Positions 46,201 through 56,076 of a stretch of DNA of 64,000 nucleotides are shown here, piece after piece. The DNA is from Loripinus fragilis (Eukaryota; Mollusca; Bivalvia; Lucinida; Lucinidae). Position 1 is the first letter of the stretch, and each line of letters opens with the position of its first letter. Location of the stretch: contig CAXHUL010000503.1 of assembly GCA_964019695.1 (NCBI GenBank), positions 992,001 through 1,056,000 on the forward strand. The letters run 5' to 3'. The position numbers were made by a program, and so were the translations under genes. Below the pieces are notes generated by a model. The model was not told the origin of the DNA. It did not search any database and saw only the letters and a list, made by a program, of their open reading frames with translations.

Positions 46201-49200
46201 AATGCGCAGATGTTAGTTACAGTCGCAAAATATCGCAAGGATGTGTCTCTTGATCGTCATCTTTCGCTAGATATACAAATTAGCCGACCATGATATGCAA
46301 ATTTGCACGCAGCTGCGATCTCTAACGTATGATGACAAACGCTATACGAAGACTTAAGATTGATAAACTTATTAAAGCGAATCATTACAAATAACTGTGA
46401 CGAACATTTATTCGTCACAAATTTTTAAACATGCTTAAAATTTTCTGACGAACAACACTATTGTAATGATCACAAACGAATACAAACGCATCCATGTGAA
46501 CATCACCAACGATTTAAAACGTACATTTACGAAGAATAACGTATCTGGCTGAAGTCCTATTCGTCAGTATGCGCATGATGACGCTGGCTGGTTTTCGTCT
46601 ATGTGTGAGGAGGCCTTAATTTTTAAAAAATGGCAATTTCTCTATTTTAAGCCTATTTAGTCGGCCATTTTGGTTACCATAGCATGGTAAAAGTAAAATA
46701 AATGCCAGAATTTTACACTTAGGCTATTCCTCTAATAAACCAATAAGATGAAATTGGTGAAAAGCAACTTTCAGTTTTTGGCTCTAGAGGGGGCCAAAAT
46801 AGCCCCTTAATGCATGTACCCCTTTGATCTTGACGTAAAGTAGGTCAAGGTCAACCTAGGATCATCATTTGAACAAACTTTGTAGGCCCCACATCCCCAA
46901 AGCTACATACCAAGTCCAAAGGTCATCGGCCTTCTGGTTCTGGAGAAGATTTTTAAAAGGTTTTTACCCTATATGGGCATGGCGGTCATCTTGGTCATGT
47001 GACCAGGACCATTTGAACAAACATATATTTCCGCATCCTAAGGAGGATTCATATGAAACTTGAGTTTAATTGGCACAGTGGTTTCAGAGAAGATGTTAGG
47101 AAATGTTGACGGACGGACGATGAACGGACGCCGGACGGACGCCAGAGTAATTGGTATACTGCTTAGCTCACCCATTAGCCTTCGGCTCAGGTGAGCTAAA
47201 AATATTTCAGAAACACAATCGGAGTGTCAAACAGTTTGGATCTGATATTCTGTCAGTCCTAAATTGAGATCATTTAACTGTTTGCAAAGTTTTCTGCATA
47301 CCATTCAAATGTTTTTATATTATGTCAGGATGTGTCTTCCAGTGTTGAACCAGTACTTTTTGTTTGTTTTGATTTGATTCTTTACGTCCTATCAACAATC
47401 TTTCAGTTATATAGGGACGGGTCTTCCTGGGTTGAACCAGTACTAAGCAGAGGATTAAGTGTCCTGTTTGTTGCTTTAAGTCCCATGTAAACAGCTATGG
47501 TCATGGCGGGACCGCCAGTTCACCTAAACACATTTTTACTGTGCATGCTTGAACAAGCGTTTTACCAGTACTTCGCGCACATACTTTCGCTTGTAATTGA
47601 CAAAAACCCTTCTTGAATCATTCAGATGAAGGGAGAGTAATGACCGTAGAAATTATTTCATGATCAATCCCTTGAAAGTATGGGACCGGACCGGGATCAA
47701 ACTCGTGACCCCTGGATCAGAAGTCAGACACACATCTGCAGCCAGACACGTGCCCGGTATAAAGTGTCTTGCCCATTGACACAATGCAATGCCTGGGATG
47801 AAGCTCCATACTGCAACCCCTCAATCTTGAGTCAAGCACTCTACCACTGAGTCCATGTGCTCCTCATTATTACAAAGGTTATCCTTAGATGGCAAAAGTA
47901 GCTGCTAGCAGAAGCCAACCTGCAACCCCTCAATCTTGAGTCAAGCACTCTACCACTGAGTCAATGTGCTCCTCATTATTACGAAGATTATCCATAGATG
48001 ATAAAAGTAGCTGCTAGCGGAAAATGCCTACCTGCAACCCCTCAATCTTGAGTCAAGCACTCTACCACTGAGTCAATATGCTCCTCATTATTACGAAGAT
48101 TATCCATAGATGATAAAAGTAGCTGCTAGCGGAAAATGCCTACCTGCAACCCCTCAATCTTGAGTCAAGCACTCTACTACTGAGCCACTGTGGTCCTAAT
48201 TATTACAAATGTTATCCATAGATGACAAATGTAGCTGCTAACAGACAGAGTTAAGCCTGGGGTGAGGCTTCAACCTGTAACCCCTCAATCTTGAGTCAAG
48301 CACTTTACCACTGAGTCAATGTGCTCCTCATTATTCCAAAAGTTATCCATAGATGATAAAAGTAGTTGCTAGTAGACAATGCCTACCTGCAACCCCTCAA
48401 TCTTGAGTAAACCACTCTACCACTGAGTCAATGTGCTCTTCATTATTACAAAGGTTATACATAGATGATAAAAGCAGGGTTGCCACTCAATATCCATTTC
48501 AAAATTCCCTGACTTTTCACTGACTTTTCCCTGACTTTCAACCGTTTTCCAGACCCTTTTGGAAGGCCAATTTTAGCCATTTTCATCCATCGACTATTCA
48601 AAGATTTTGCACAAATATTTGAACTTGCTGATTTAATCTTTAAAGAAAAATCTTAAACCATAAATATTAGAAAAGGAATGTTTCTGAATATAAATTGCTT
48701 GCAATTTATGTTCAGAAACATTCCTTTTCTAATATTGCTTGCAAATTATGGAAACTAAAATTTCCAGAAGCCTGTTAACTAGCATCTTTTTAGGAAAATT
48801 TTGAAATTCCCTGACTTTTCCATGACTTTTTCCATTTTTTTAAAATTTCCCTTACTGAAAATGTAATTCCCTGACTTTTCCCTGACCTGGAAATTTTTTC
48901 ATTTTCCAGAACTTTTTCCTTGACTGTGGCACAGAAAGGATCTTTTTGTTTGTTTGGTTTAATTCTTTACCTCCCACTCAACAAATTTTCAGTCATATGG
49001 GGACAAGTCTTCCTATGTTGAACTAGAGTGCTAAAGAGTTTTGCTCAAGGACACAACATGGTGAGTGTAGTCTTCGAGGCTCAAACCAGCAAATAGTTAT
49101 AAAGCGAGGCTCTGCTGTGCATTATATCACTTATTCTCCACAAGTTTAATTCAATGAAATGTGCGATTCTTTTAATCATAATTAACGTAAACAGTTTTGA

Positions 49201-52200
49201 TGTGAAAACAAAGATTTTGTCATATACGGAAATTGTTACTCCTAACATTTCCAAATGTACTGTGAGCTGTATGCCTAAAGAGTACAAATATATATTAACC
49301 CTTTTTATTCTAAATACAGATAAACAGGTACTTTGGCAAAAAGTAAAGACCCAGATGAAATGCTGCATATGGTGGCATTTCAGAGTTTTATCTGTTTGGA
49401 AAGATAAAAGCAATCTTTAGAAACATTATAATTACATCAAAATTTGGAAATTTCACTGTGTGGCCCCTTTAAAAACACATGATGGTTTATCCCATATGTA
49501 TTGTTTCACTATTTGGGAAAATCCATCGGAATGAGAAGGGTTGTGATTTCTGTTTCTGAAGATTTGCTTTTATCTCTACAAACTGCACAGACTTAGATGA
49601 AACTCACCCATCTGAATTTTCTGTCAAAATACCAGATTCCAATAGCAGGCCTCTAGATAAGAGTGTGTGCTGGAAAATTATTTTTCTTATTACTCAACCA
49701 AAACATATGTTGTGGGTACTCAAAAGAACCGTCTCAATGAGACGGTTCTTTTTGGCACCCAAAACACATGTTTAATTTGATGGGTAAGGAAATAAATGCA
49801 ATTTTATGTGCACAAATTATCCTTATCTGGACCCATGCAATATTTGTATATGAAGAAAAGTAGATGATTATTAGAGTTTTGATTTTGTGTCTGGGCTACA
49901 ACTGGTTAAAGAAATTCATAACTTACCCCGCTTAAGGAGCCGGAAGTCCTCTTGTCTCATCGCTGAAAGAAATGGGTAACAAATAGTCAAACATTTGACA
50001 AAATAATCTATTAGGTTATAATAACTACTTAGATGTTTGAAATCAGAAATTTTGAGCTGATCACATCCTGATTACTTCATGATACATATTTGTACTTCAA
50101 AAACTGAAATTTATTTCTAAATAACACCAACATATTCTTCCTAAAAAGCACACCATGTCCAAAACTTGTATTTTGTTCTACTCATCATCCCTGTCAATTT
50201 GAAATGCCACATGACCTTGTTAAATAAAACTGACCCCCTGGGGCATGGCCCAGGAGTCCGAACAAAAATACTATTTGATATGTTTTATATCTCATTTGTA
50301 GGATGACACAAAGTTTGGTATAAAATCTTTGAAATTGACTTGGTTATTGAAATTTAATGATATTTGACCTTTAGATCCCTACTCAGGGCCCCAGGGAGGC
50401 AGACAAAAAAAATACTGTTGCAAACCTAATTCACGTGAGTAACTCCCATACCAAATTTGGTCAGATTTGTTCCAATGGTTTAGGAGGAAGCATAACTGAC
50501 AGAAGGATGGACAGATGTACAGACTGACAGACGGAGGCGATAACAATATCCCTTTTGCTTTTTTAAAAGCATGGGTATATAAATGGTAAAATAATGATTA
50601 AATCCTTAAACAGTTAACATTATCGCCTTCGCTTTCTTAAAAGCATGGGTATATAAATGGTAAAATAATTATCAAACCCTGAAACAGATACTTTGGCAAA
50701 CAGGGAAGACACAGGTAAAAGCATGGGTATATAAATGGTAAAATAATTATTAAACCCTTAAACAGATACTTTGGCAAACAGGGAAGACCCAGGTAAAAGT
50801 ATGGGTATATAAATGGTAAAATAGTCATTAAACCCTTAAACAGATACTTTGGCAAACAAGGAAGACCCAGGTAAAAGCATGGGTGTATAAATGGTAAAAT
50901 AGCTATTAAATCCTTAAACAGATACTTTGGCAAACAAGGAAGACCCAGGTAAAAGCATGGGCGTATAAATGGTAAAAGAGTTATTAAATCCTTAAACATA
51001 TACTTTGGCAAAGAAGGAAGACCCAGGTAAAAGCATGGGTATATAAATAGTAAAATAGTCATTAAACCCTTAAACAGATACTTTGGCAAACAGGGAAGAC
51101 CCAGGAAAAAGCATGGGTATATAAATGGTAAAATAATTATTAAATCCTTAAACAGATACTTTGGCAAACAGGGAAGACCCAGGTAAAAGCATGGGTATAT
51201 AAATGGTAAAATAGTTATTAAATCCTTAAACAGATACTTTGGCAAGCAGGAAAGACCCAGGTAAAAGCATGGGTATATAAATGGTAAAATAATTATTAAA
51301 TCCTTAAACAGATACTTTCGCAAACAGGGAAGACCCAGGTAAAAGCATGGGTATATAAATGGTAAAATAGTTATTAAATCCTTAAACAGATACTTTGGCA
51401 AGCAGGAAAGACCCAGGTAAAAGCATGGGTATATAAATGGTAAAATAATTATTAAACCCTTAAACAGATACTTTGGCAAACAGGGAAGACCCAGGTAAAA
51501 GCATGGGTATATAAATGGTAAAATAGTTATTAAATCCTTAAACAGATACTTTGGCAAACAGGGAAGACCCAGGTGAAATGCCACTTATATGCTGCTTTTG
51601 ACCAGGGTCTGCACTTTCTGCTTAGAAACAAGATAAAATATTTTGGGGAAATTATAACCGTAGACCTGGACACGAAATCAAACTTTTTTCAGACTCAACT
51701 GAATGAAGGATGAAAGGGGTATGTGCATTAAGAGGCTATTTTGGCCCCCCTATGAGGCCAAAAAATTGAAAATTGCTTTTCACTAGTATCTTTTGATTAG
51801 TTTATTAGAACAATAGCCCAAGTGTAAAAGTCTGGTATTGATTAAACTTTTACCTTTGTTATGGTAACAAAAATGGCCACCAAAATAGGCTGAAATAGGA
51901 AAGTGACCATTTTGGAGCACATTTTAGACATTTGACAGAGAAATTAACATAGAGCACAAGCAAATACCCACGGCACACAACATATTAAAAGGTTTTTTGG
52001 TATTCGCTTGTGCTGATATCTAAGTCTTAAAAAATCAGTCTCCAAAAGCCTTAAATTTAGCACAAAATTGCAATTTCTCTATTTTAAGCCTATTTTGTTG
52101 GCCATTTTTTGTTACCATAGCAACGGAAAAATTTAAATAAATGCCAGAGTTTTACACATCAGTTATTCTTATAATAAATTAATGAAAAGAAAATGGTTAA

Positions 52201-55200
52201 AACAATATATATTTGGGGGTCAAAATAGCCTCTTAATGCACAAAGCTCTTTATCAGGCTTGTAAAGGTTAAAATGTTAATGTTTATTTGCATGTTGAGTA
52301 TAATATCTGGGAAGTTTGAAAGCAGGAAGTTCTTAGTTTTTCAGCATTTAAGTTCTATTGTGCAGATATTTCATACTCAGTTGAACTTGAGCGTGGAAAA
52401 AATACTTAATAACCTACAGTCCTGCTCATTCTGGCTTTATAAGAGTAATCGGCAACACCGAAACTCGACAAGCATTGTTCCCAACTGGAACAGTTGGCCC
52501 TCAGGGATTTTCCTGGTCCCATTTATCTGGCACACCTGTAACCAATTTGTGTGAAGGATGAAAAATGAACAGATATGTGATGTCAGTGTTATGTGTATGC
52601 GATGCCATCATGTTAGGTCGCATATCGATGTGATGTCAGTGTTATTTGTATGTGATGCCATCATGTTATGTTGCATCTTGGTGTGATATCAGTGTTATGT
52701 GTTTGCGATGCCATCATGTTATGTGTTTGCGATGCCATCATGTTATGTTGTTGCGATGCCATCATGTTATGTTGCATTTTAGTGTATTGCCATCATATCA
52801 TGTTGCATCTCGGTGGATTCAGGAACTTTTGGGAGCCTCTTTTGAAATATGAAAATGTGGTATTTAATGGTGAGCAAAAAAAAAGAATCATTTGTGTGAG
52901 GATTATTAGATAGAAAATTGGGATCACTGTCATCACTTGACAAGTCTCTTGACGTTGTTTTTTTTGTTTGATTTGATTCTTCACGTCCCATCAACAATCT
53001 TTCAGTTATAAAGGGACTGGTCTTCCTGGGTTGAACCAGTACTAAGCTAGGATAAATGTGTCTTGCTCAAGGACCACAAGGCAGTGTCACAGGTGAGGCT
53101 CGAACCCGCGACCCTTTGGTCTCGAGTCAAGCACTCTACCACTGATCCACTGCGCTGGACCTTTCTATCCTACCCTCACACTCATGATAGAAAGTCTAAT
53201 AAAATCCAATGAGCTGGCCCACATGTGTTTGTCATCCCTTGTTACAGTCTACAATAGCTGAGAATGCAAAGTGGAGAGAGAAAAGAAATACTTACAAGTG
53301 CAAGTTCGATGAAACAAGAGGCCACACTCCCGGCAAGTCAGTTTCTGCTGTCTCATCCTCACAATCCCTCCACAACAGCTGCACTCATCGTACATCCTGA
53401 AAATATACAAGAATAGAAACATGAGTTGCATTGAAGAATTCCAACACTAGCAATAAGGCCAGAATTTTTCTATTAGTTGATTTACGAACCCTGCTACTGT
53501 AATTTTCCAGAAAGTAGGAAAAAAATAAATTTAATTTCTAAAATTATTTTTATATTTTATCCGCCGACTCTAAATATTATTTGTTTCGTTAAAAAAATGT
53601 ATTTTGAGGTTCTGTTTGTGCATTTTTTGAGAGTGACACTGTTAAATGTGATTGTCCTGTCCAGATTTTTAGGAAAATGATGAAATATTTAAAGACCTTA
53701 CTAGTTTTAGTATTTTTCTGGAGATATTAAAGAAAAAAAGCTCTGAAAAAAAAAGAAAGAAAAAAAAAGCTTTTTTATTCCCCCCCCCCCCCCCCGACCC
53801 TATATCTGAAAAAAAATTCCCGTAAATCAACTAATAAAAAAAATCTGGCCTCAGCTACCATGGATCTATAGTCCTTAAATGATATTGTGTGTAGTGATGT
53901 TATATACGGCTCAATGGAAGTTTTGCACAGATTTTAAGATCACGTCCAGGTCTGAATGTTTTAGACTTGCAAACGCCATTAGAAAAACGATGTTAGCGGT
54001 TCCGGAGACTCAACGTTTGGTTTAAACCCTCTTAGACTATTGAGACGGCCTTTTTTCATTAGATATTTCATGACAAAATAACTTGCTCACATATAAATTC
54101 ATCTTTATTACTTGTGCAAAACTTTTGTTGGGCGGTGTTGAATATGATGTTTCAATAGGTATTATGTTTGTGATGTGTAAAACTAATGCTTTTCTAAATA
54201 AAGATATATACATGACAAAAAAAAAATAAATGTTTCTTCTACAAGTACATAGGACAAGCTTAGCAGGCCCCTGGTTGCCATACATTTTGACCAATCAAAT
54301 TCTGGGCTTCTTTTTTAGGACATGCCTGCCTCAACGGCAGGTGAATTTTAAACAACAACTGCCAAAGAAAGAGAGTTGAAAATCAGGGATAGTCATGCAA
54401 CGGATTTCTTTGTTTGAAAATGGATTCACTTTACCAGGCAGTGATGTGTAGATATTAACCCTTTTCAGACCAATGGAACTTTCCATAAAGCTATATATGT
54501 ACAATAATGTAAGAATGTCAAAAAGAAGCAGATGAAAAATTTCTATGTAATCTTTGAATTTTTAGAAAAAAGATTCTACATTTCATGAGAATAATCTGCC
54601 AGAAACCAATTGATTTACATACAATACCAAGTCTTATTTGTTTTTGAAATATGTGTATTCAAAATATTTTGAAATAGAGCAGCAGTCAATGGAACACCAT
54701 CGCAAATACCCACTTTTTTACCTATAACCTTTACCTTGGGGTCAAGGTCAGAAAAATGTAGCCCAGTACCTTACACATAATGTGACCTATTCACTTATGA
54801 AGTTTGAAGTTGCTATGTCCAATGGTTAAGGAGGACATGCATTTACAAAAAAATATATATGATGACCTTGACCTAGTGGTCAAGGTCACACAAAATGTTG
54901 TCCAGTACTCTCCAAATCATGACCTATGCACCTGCAAAATTTGAAGCTACTACGTCCAACAGTATAGGAGAAGATGGATTTACAAGAAAGAACATTTTAT
55001 GACCTTGGGGTCAAGGTCACACAAAATGTTGCCCAGTACCATCCACATCATGTGACCTATGCACCTGCGAACTTTGAATGCGCTATGTCCAATGGTTAAG
55101 GAGAAGATGCATTTACAAGAAAATACATTATTTGACCTAGACTCCAAGGTCAAGGTCACATGAAGTGTTGCCTAGTACCCTCAACATCATGTGACCTATA

Positions 55201-55810
55201 CATATGTTTATGAGGAGATGTGTTTACAAGAAAATACATTATTTGACCTTTTGACCTTGGCCTTGGGGTCAAGGTCACATGAAACGTCATAGGTATCTTC
55301 TACATCAGGTGATCTATGCATTTACAAGGTTTAGGTTGCTACGTCCAAAGCTTAGGAAAAGATAAAATTACAAGTAATGTGACACACGGACAGACCGACA
55401 GACGACAGACCGACTTTAGTACGAAATTAATATACCCTATTTTTCTTACAAAAAAGCGGGTATTAATAGCTATCTGCTACAAAGTTGAGGTGGTCTTTTA
55501 AGGATTTCTGTAATCTATAAATTCGAAACATTACTATTTCCTTGCAAGTGTAGACTTGTCTTCTGCTGATAATCTTTTGCAAACAGTTTGGACCAAGTTA
55601 AGGGCCAAATAAAGGTTGGTCTTGATTTGGATCCAATCTGTTTAATACTGTGATAGCATTTGGAAAAGAGTATTTGGAAGTTTAACTTGAAAAAAAAATC
55701 AGCAGATGACAAAAGCTTGAAATATTACCCAGCATGCAGTGTATATTATCAACATACCTGGCCTCGGTCTCGGGTTTGCATAATCTTGGAAGTATATTGC
55801 GAACTGCCAT
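40072..55810 (-). CDS. split gene for a PHD-finger protein, 3' end not found
   Basis: Joined model on the minus strand: 55,810-55,758, 53,396-53,296, 49,962-49,927, 43,116-43,075 and 40,252-40,072. All ten internal borders are AG or GT, the intron phases agree (2, 1, 1, 1) and no stop appears in 137 residues. The peptide starts MAVRNILPRLCKPETEARMY. C23, C26, C39, C42, H47, C50, C72 and C75 with W70 give C-x2-C-x12-C-x2-C-x4-H-x2-C-x21-C-x2-C, the C4HC3 PHD pattern with the usual tryptophan two residues before the last pair. PHD fingers bind two zinc ions and often read histone H3 tails; that is family knowledge and not shown here. The tail after residue 78 is acidic and proline-rich. Introns are 2.4-6.8 kb and full of repeats. 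The last donor leaves phase 2, so more exons must lie further left or the model is truncated. I do not recognise the specific gene. Confidence 0.75.
40168..40245. repeat. 21-bp coding minisatellite, four units
   Basis: TCTGGGGGGTCAG followed by (A/G)TTCCACA, repeated in phase with the codons of the PHD-gene exon (DPPDVE plus S or P). Confidence 0.9.
40885..41555. repeat. 52-bp minisatellite, about 13 units
   Basis: Regular 52-bp units with GGAACCAATGTGCTGTATAC, TTAAGATAGGATTGTTGGTA and AGGTTCAAGGAT. Units are nearly identical, so the array is young or homogenised. It sits in the intron between coding exons 4 and 5 of the PHD gene. One unit near 41,145 has a small deletion. Confidence 0.95.
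42128..42224. mobile_element. 96-bp palindromic hairpin element
   Basis: TTGAATTTATTAAACTCGTT followed by AAAAGAGATAAAATGC, mirrored by GCATTTTATCTCTTTT and AACTAGCTTAATAAATTCAA, around GGCAAGCC. Almost the whole length pairs, like a foldback MITE. Confidence 0.85.
42327..42792. mobile_element. MITE with GGCCAGAATTTTT ends and TAA duplication
   Basis: 466 bp. Ends GGCCAGAATTTTTTTATTAG and the exact complement extend about 30 bp. Flanks are TAA at 42,324-42,326 and 42,793-42,795. The interior holds a hairpin of AAAATGACCAGTTAACTGGT with CTCTGAAAATG arms, and a C run. Second copy at 53,457-53,850. Both lie in introns of the PHD gene. Confidence 0.9.
42895..42968. repeat. palindrome, GAACCGTCTC family
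   Basis: GTGGGTACTCAAAATAGCTA then TCTCAATGAGATGGTTCTTT and TGAGCACCCAC. One arm has changed (ATAGCTAT instead of GAACCGT). Flanked by TTCTTATTTCTCAACC and GATAAGAAAATATTC, which recur around the 49.7-kb copy. Confidence 0.75.
43075..43116 (-). CDS. PHD gene, coding exon 4
   Basis: 42 nt. Acceptor AATTTATTTCAG before GGGATGG; donor CCCAGG|GTAGGT. Read in phase 1 it gives (G)DGLEGWLCQVCSQ, carrying W70 and the last zinc pair C72 and C75. Length divisible by three, phase 1 on both sides, so skipping would keep the frame but remove half of zinc site 2. Confidence 0.75.
44549..46822. mobile_element. 2,274-bp element with about 190-bp terminal inverted repeats
   Basis: Left end GGGGTACGTGCATTAAGAGG, right end the complement of GGGGTACATGCATTAAGGGG; similarity continues through CTATTTTGGCCCCC, AGTTTATTAG and TGGTAACAAAAATGGCCG for about 190 bp. 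The host element would read GCAAATTTGA, which is exactly the left GCAAA joined to the right TTTGA, so no target duplication is visible. The interior has no frame longer than about 90 codons. A short relative is at 51,716-52,240. Confidence 0.85.
45885..46020. repeat. partial GCGGATCCAG element
   Basis: ACATACGCGGATCCAGTCCC followed by phrases such as CAATGCTGGGCTATCAAATG and GGCCGATGATGGCCCG, also found in the element at 61,505-61,813. Nested inside the 2.3-kb TIR element. Confidence 0.6.
47318..47863 (-). mobile_element. nested SINE cluster: SINE-A interrupted by SINE-B
   Basis: A SINE-A fragment (47,318-47,358) is followed by a SINE-A in two parts, 47,359-47,463 and 47,762-47,863. Between them a full SINE-B (47,464-47,761) is inserted, flanked by AAGTGTC on both sides. 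Head boxes of the outer SINE-A are seen in TCTACCACTGAGTCCATGTG. SINE-B was therefore active after this SINE-A landed. Confidence 0.8.
47464..47761 (-). mobile_element. SINE-B nested in SINE-A
   Basis: Full SINE-B with tail TTGCTTTAAGTCCCATGTAA, body GAATGACCG-type phrase (AATGACCGTAGAAATTATTT) and B-box region GGGATCAAACTCGTGACC. The head end is ACACGTGCCCGG, shortened compared with other copies. Confidence 0.8.
47800..48480. repeat. 112-bp tandem array built on a SINE-A head
   Basis: Six units, with starts of ACCCCTCAATCTTGAG at 47,816, 47,925, 48,037, 48,149, 48,280 and 48,392. Each unit holds the A-box complement TCTACCACTGAGTCAATGTG plus CTCATTATTAC and TTATCCATAGATGA. The first unit is the head of the nested SINE-A, so the array grew from it. 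Confidence 0.85.
48474..48931. mobile_element. AATTCCCTGACTTTT repeat element
   Basis: Repeats of TTCCCTGACTTTTC occur at both sides in direct orientation. A strong hairpin with arms AGAAAAGGAATGTTTCTGAA and its complement lies at 48,668-48,742. The ends share GTTGCCACT-like sequence. Non-coding. Confidence 0.6.
48943..49090 (-). mobile_element. SINE-A, old copy
   Basis: TTGTTTGGTTTAATTCTTTACC to TTTTGCTCAAGGACACAACA, with GAGGCTCAAACCAGC for the B box. A box lost. Confidence 0.6.
49700..49773. repeat. palindrome, GAACCGTCTC family, well preserved
   Basis: GTGGGTACTCAAAAGAACCG then TCTCAATGAGACGGTTCTTT and TTGGCACCC. Stem of about 30 bp with a very short loop. In the intron downstream of coding exon 3. 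Confidence 0.85.
49927..49962 (-). CDS. PHD gene, coding exon 3 (36 nt)
   Basis: Acceptor CCATTTCTTTCAG before CGATGAG; donor CGGG|GTAAGTT. Joined after the T left by the previous exon, it encodes S-MRQEDFRLLKR-(G), the spacer between C50 and W70 of the PHD finger. Short but with the strongest splice signals in the model. Phase 1 at both ends. Confidence 0.75.
50170..50575. mobile_element. truncated element of the GGCGATAACAATATCCC family
   Basis: Shares GCCACATGACCTTGTTAAA, GGGGCATGGCCCAGG, AAAGTTTGGTATAAAATCTT and an ACAGACGGAGGCGAT end with 59,205-59,962. The left part is missing. The right end merges into the 78-bp array. Confidence 0.7.
50560..51580. repeat. 78-bp minisatellite, about 13 units
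   Basis: Units of 78 bp with AAAAGCATGGGTATATAAAT, CTTAAACAGATACTTTGGCA and GGGAAGACCCAGG. The first units grow out of the end of the preceding transposon (TTTTAAAAGCATGGG). As 78 is a multiple of three and one minus-strand frame has no stop, a 315-codon repetitive hydrophobic frame appears (for example YLGLPCLPKYLF). It lies within an intron and is not taken as a gene. Confidence 0.95.
51716..52240. mobile_element. short foldback relative of the 2.3-kb TIR element
   Basis: About 525 bp. Left GGGGTATGTGCATTAAGAGG, right end TCAAAATAGCCTCTTAATGCA. Each side carries most of the roughly 190-bp inverted repeat and little remains between, so this is an internal-deletion derivative. Confidence 0.8.
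52566..52812. repeat. GATGCCATCATGTTATG tandem array
   Basis: Units of about 50 bp with GATGTGATGTCAGTGTTATG, then shorter units of about 27 bp (TTTGCGATGCCATCATGTTA). Gives several overlapping open frames that are not genes. Confidence 0.8.
52957..53157 (-). mobile_element. SINE-A, near full length
   Basis: Minus-strand copy with T-rich start, tail GATTCTTCACGTCCCATC, linker AAGCTAGGATAAATGTGTCT, B-box complement GAGGCTCGAACCCGCGACCC and A-box end CACTGATCCACTGCGCT. Sits close to coding exon 2 of the PHD gene, in its downstream intron. Confidence 0.85.
53296..53396 (-). CDS. PHD gene, coding exon 2: zinc-finger core
   Basis: 101 nt. Acceptor TTGTATATTTTCAG before GATGTAC; donor GCACTT|GTAAGT. 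After completing R18 it encodes MYDECSCCGGIVRMR then QQKLTCRECGLLFHRTCT, giving zinc ligands C23, C26, C39, C42, H47 and C50. The spacing fits a PHD finger and is close to a C1 domain, but the later W-x-C-x2-C decides for PHD. Codon use and lack of stops contrast with the flanking intron. Confidence 0.8.
53457..53850. mobile_element. MITE, second copy of the GGCCAGAATTTTT element
   Basis: Same ends and internal order as 42,327-42,792, with a longer C run (about 53,779-53,795) and an internal deletion. Left flank TAA, right flank TCA, so one side of the target repeat has changed. Confidence 0.85.
53860..54660. other. intronic, no exon seen
   Basis: AT-rich sequence in the intron between coding exons 1 and 2. 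An 85-codon minus-strand frame at 54,037-54,294 has no domain or splice support. Confidence 0.5.
54665..55465. mobile_element. 800-bp non-autonomous element, GGTCAAGGTCACA type
   Basis: Ends AAATACCCACTTTTTTACC and the complement of ACAAAAAAGCGGGTATTAAT form a short inverted repeat. The interior holds four to five diverged subrepeats of about 115-120 bp with GACCTTGGGGTCAAGGTCAC and TGTGACCTATGCACCTGC, then a GACAGACCGACAGACGACAG tract. Related in plan to 59,205-59,962. Confidence 0.7.
55758..55810 (-). CDS. PHD gene, coding exon 1 with start codon
   Basis: 53 nt. Acceptor CTATGTGTTTCAG directly before ATGGCAG; donor GGCCAG|GTATGTT. Encodes MAVRNILPRLCKPETEA and two bases of R18. Because the ATG follows the acceptor immediately, at least one untranslated exon must lie upstream. 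Joined to 61,048-61,030, the start context would be CTAAGATGGC, with A at -3 and G at +4. Confidence 0.7.
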
Positions 55811-56024
55811 CTGAAACACATAGACAATGGGCATGTACACAGTCAACAACAATATGTATCAATAAAGCAAATGCTTCTCAAAACAACTTTTGCATCAGTT
55901 GTAACTTTTTTGTTTATCAAAAAAAAAACAAAAAAAACGAGCCAGTAAAAAGTTAAATGTAGTAGTCTAGTAGTACAATATAACTATATCCTAGATGTAA
56001 AATAGGCAATCCCAATAATAAGAG

Positions 56025-56033
56025 TATATATAA
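56025..56033 (+). promoter_or_regulatory. possible TATA box
   Basis: TATATATAA (within GAGTATATATAACAC) about 45-50 bases before the ATG at 56,077. Would place a start of transcription near 56,055-56,060. Confidence 0.35.
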
Positions 56034-56076
56034 CACACTATAGGACCCTGACCTTATGCAATGTTTTCTCCAAAAA

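Larger units (their letters stand above)
43235..47198. mobile_element. second copy of the GCTCACCTGA-ended element, split by a 2.3-kb insertion
   Basis: Starts AAGAGGACCTGAAGCGCTCA and ends TTCGGCTCAGGTGAGCT, so the ends share GCTCACCTGA inverted. Internal phrases match 12,996-14,205 (CCATCTTGGTCATGTGACC, GCTACATACCAAG). Interrupted at 44,549-46,822. Non-coding. Lies in the intron upstream of coding exon 4. Confidence 0.75.

Noticed and set aside
50637..51584. 315-codon hydrophobic open frame on the minus strand, resembling a multi-pass membrane protein
   Set aside because: It is the translation of a 78-bp minisatellite inside an intron; the repeat unit explains its length and periodicity.
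53296..53396. reading the cysteine-rich exon as a C1 or FYVE-type domain
   Set aside because: Early spacing is similar, but after joining the next exons the H-x2-C followed by W-x-C-x2-C fits the PHD pattern best.
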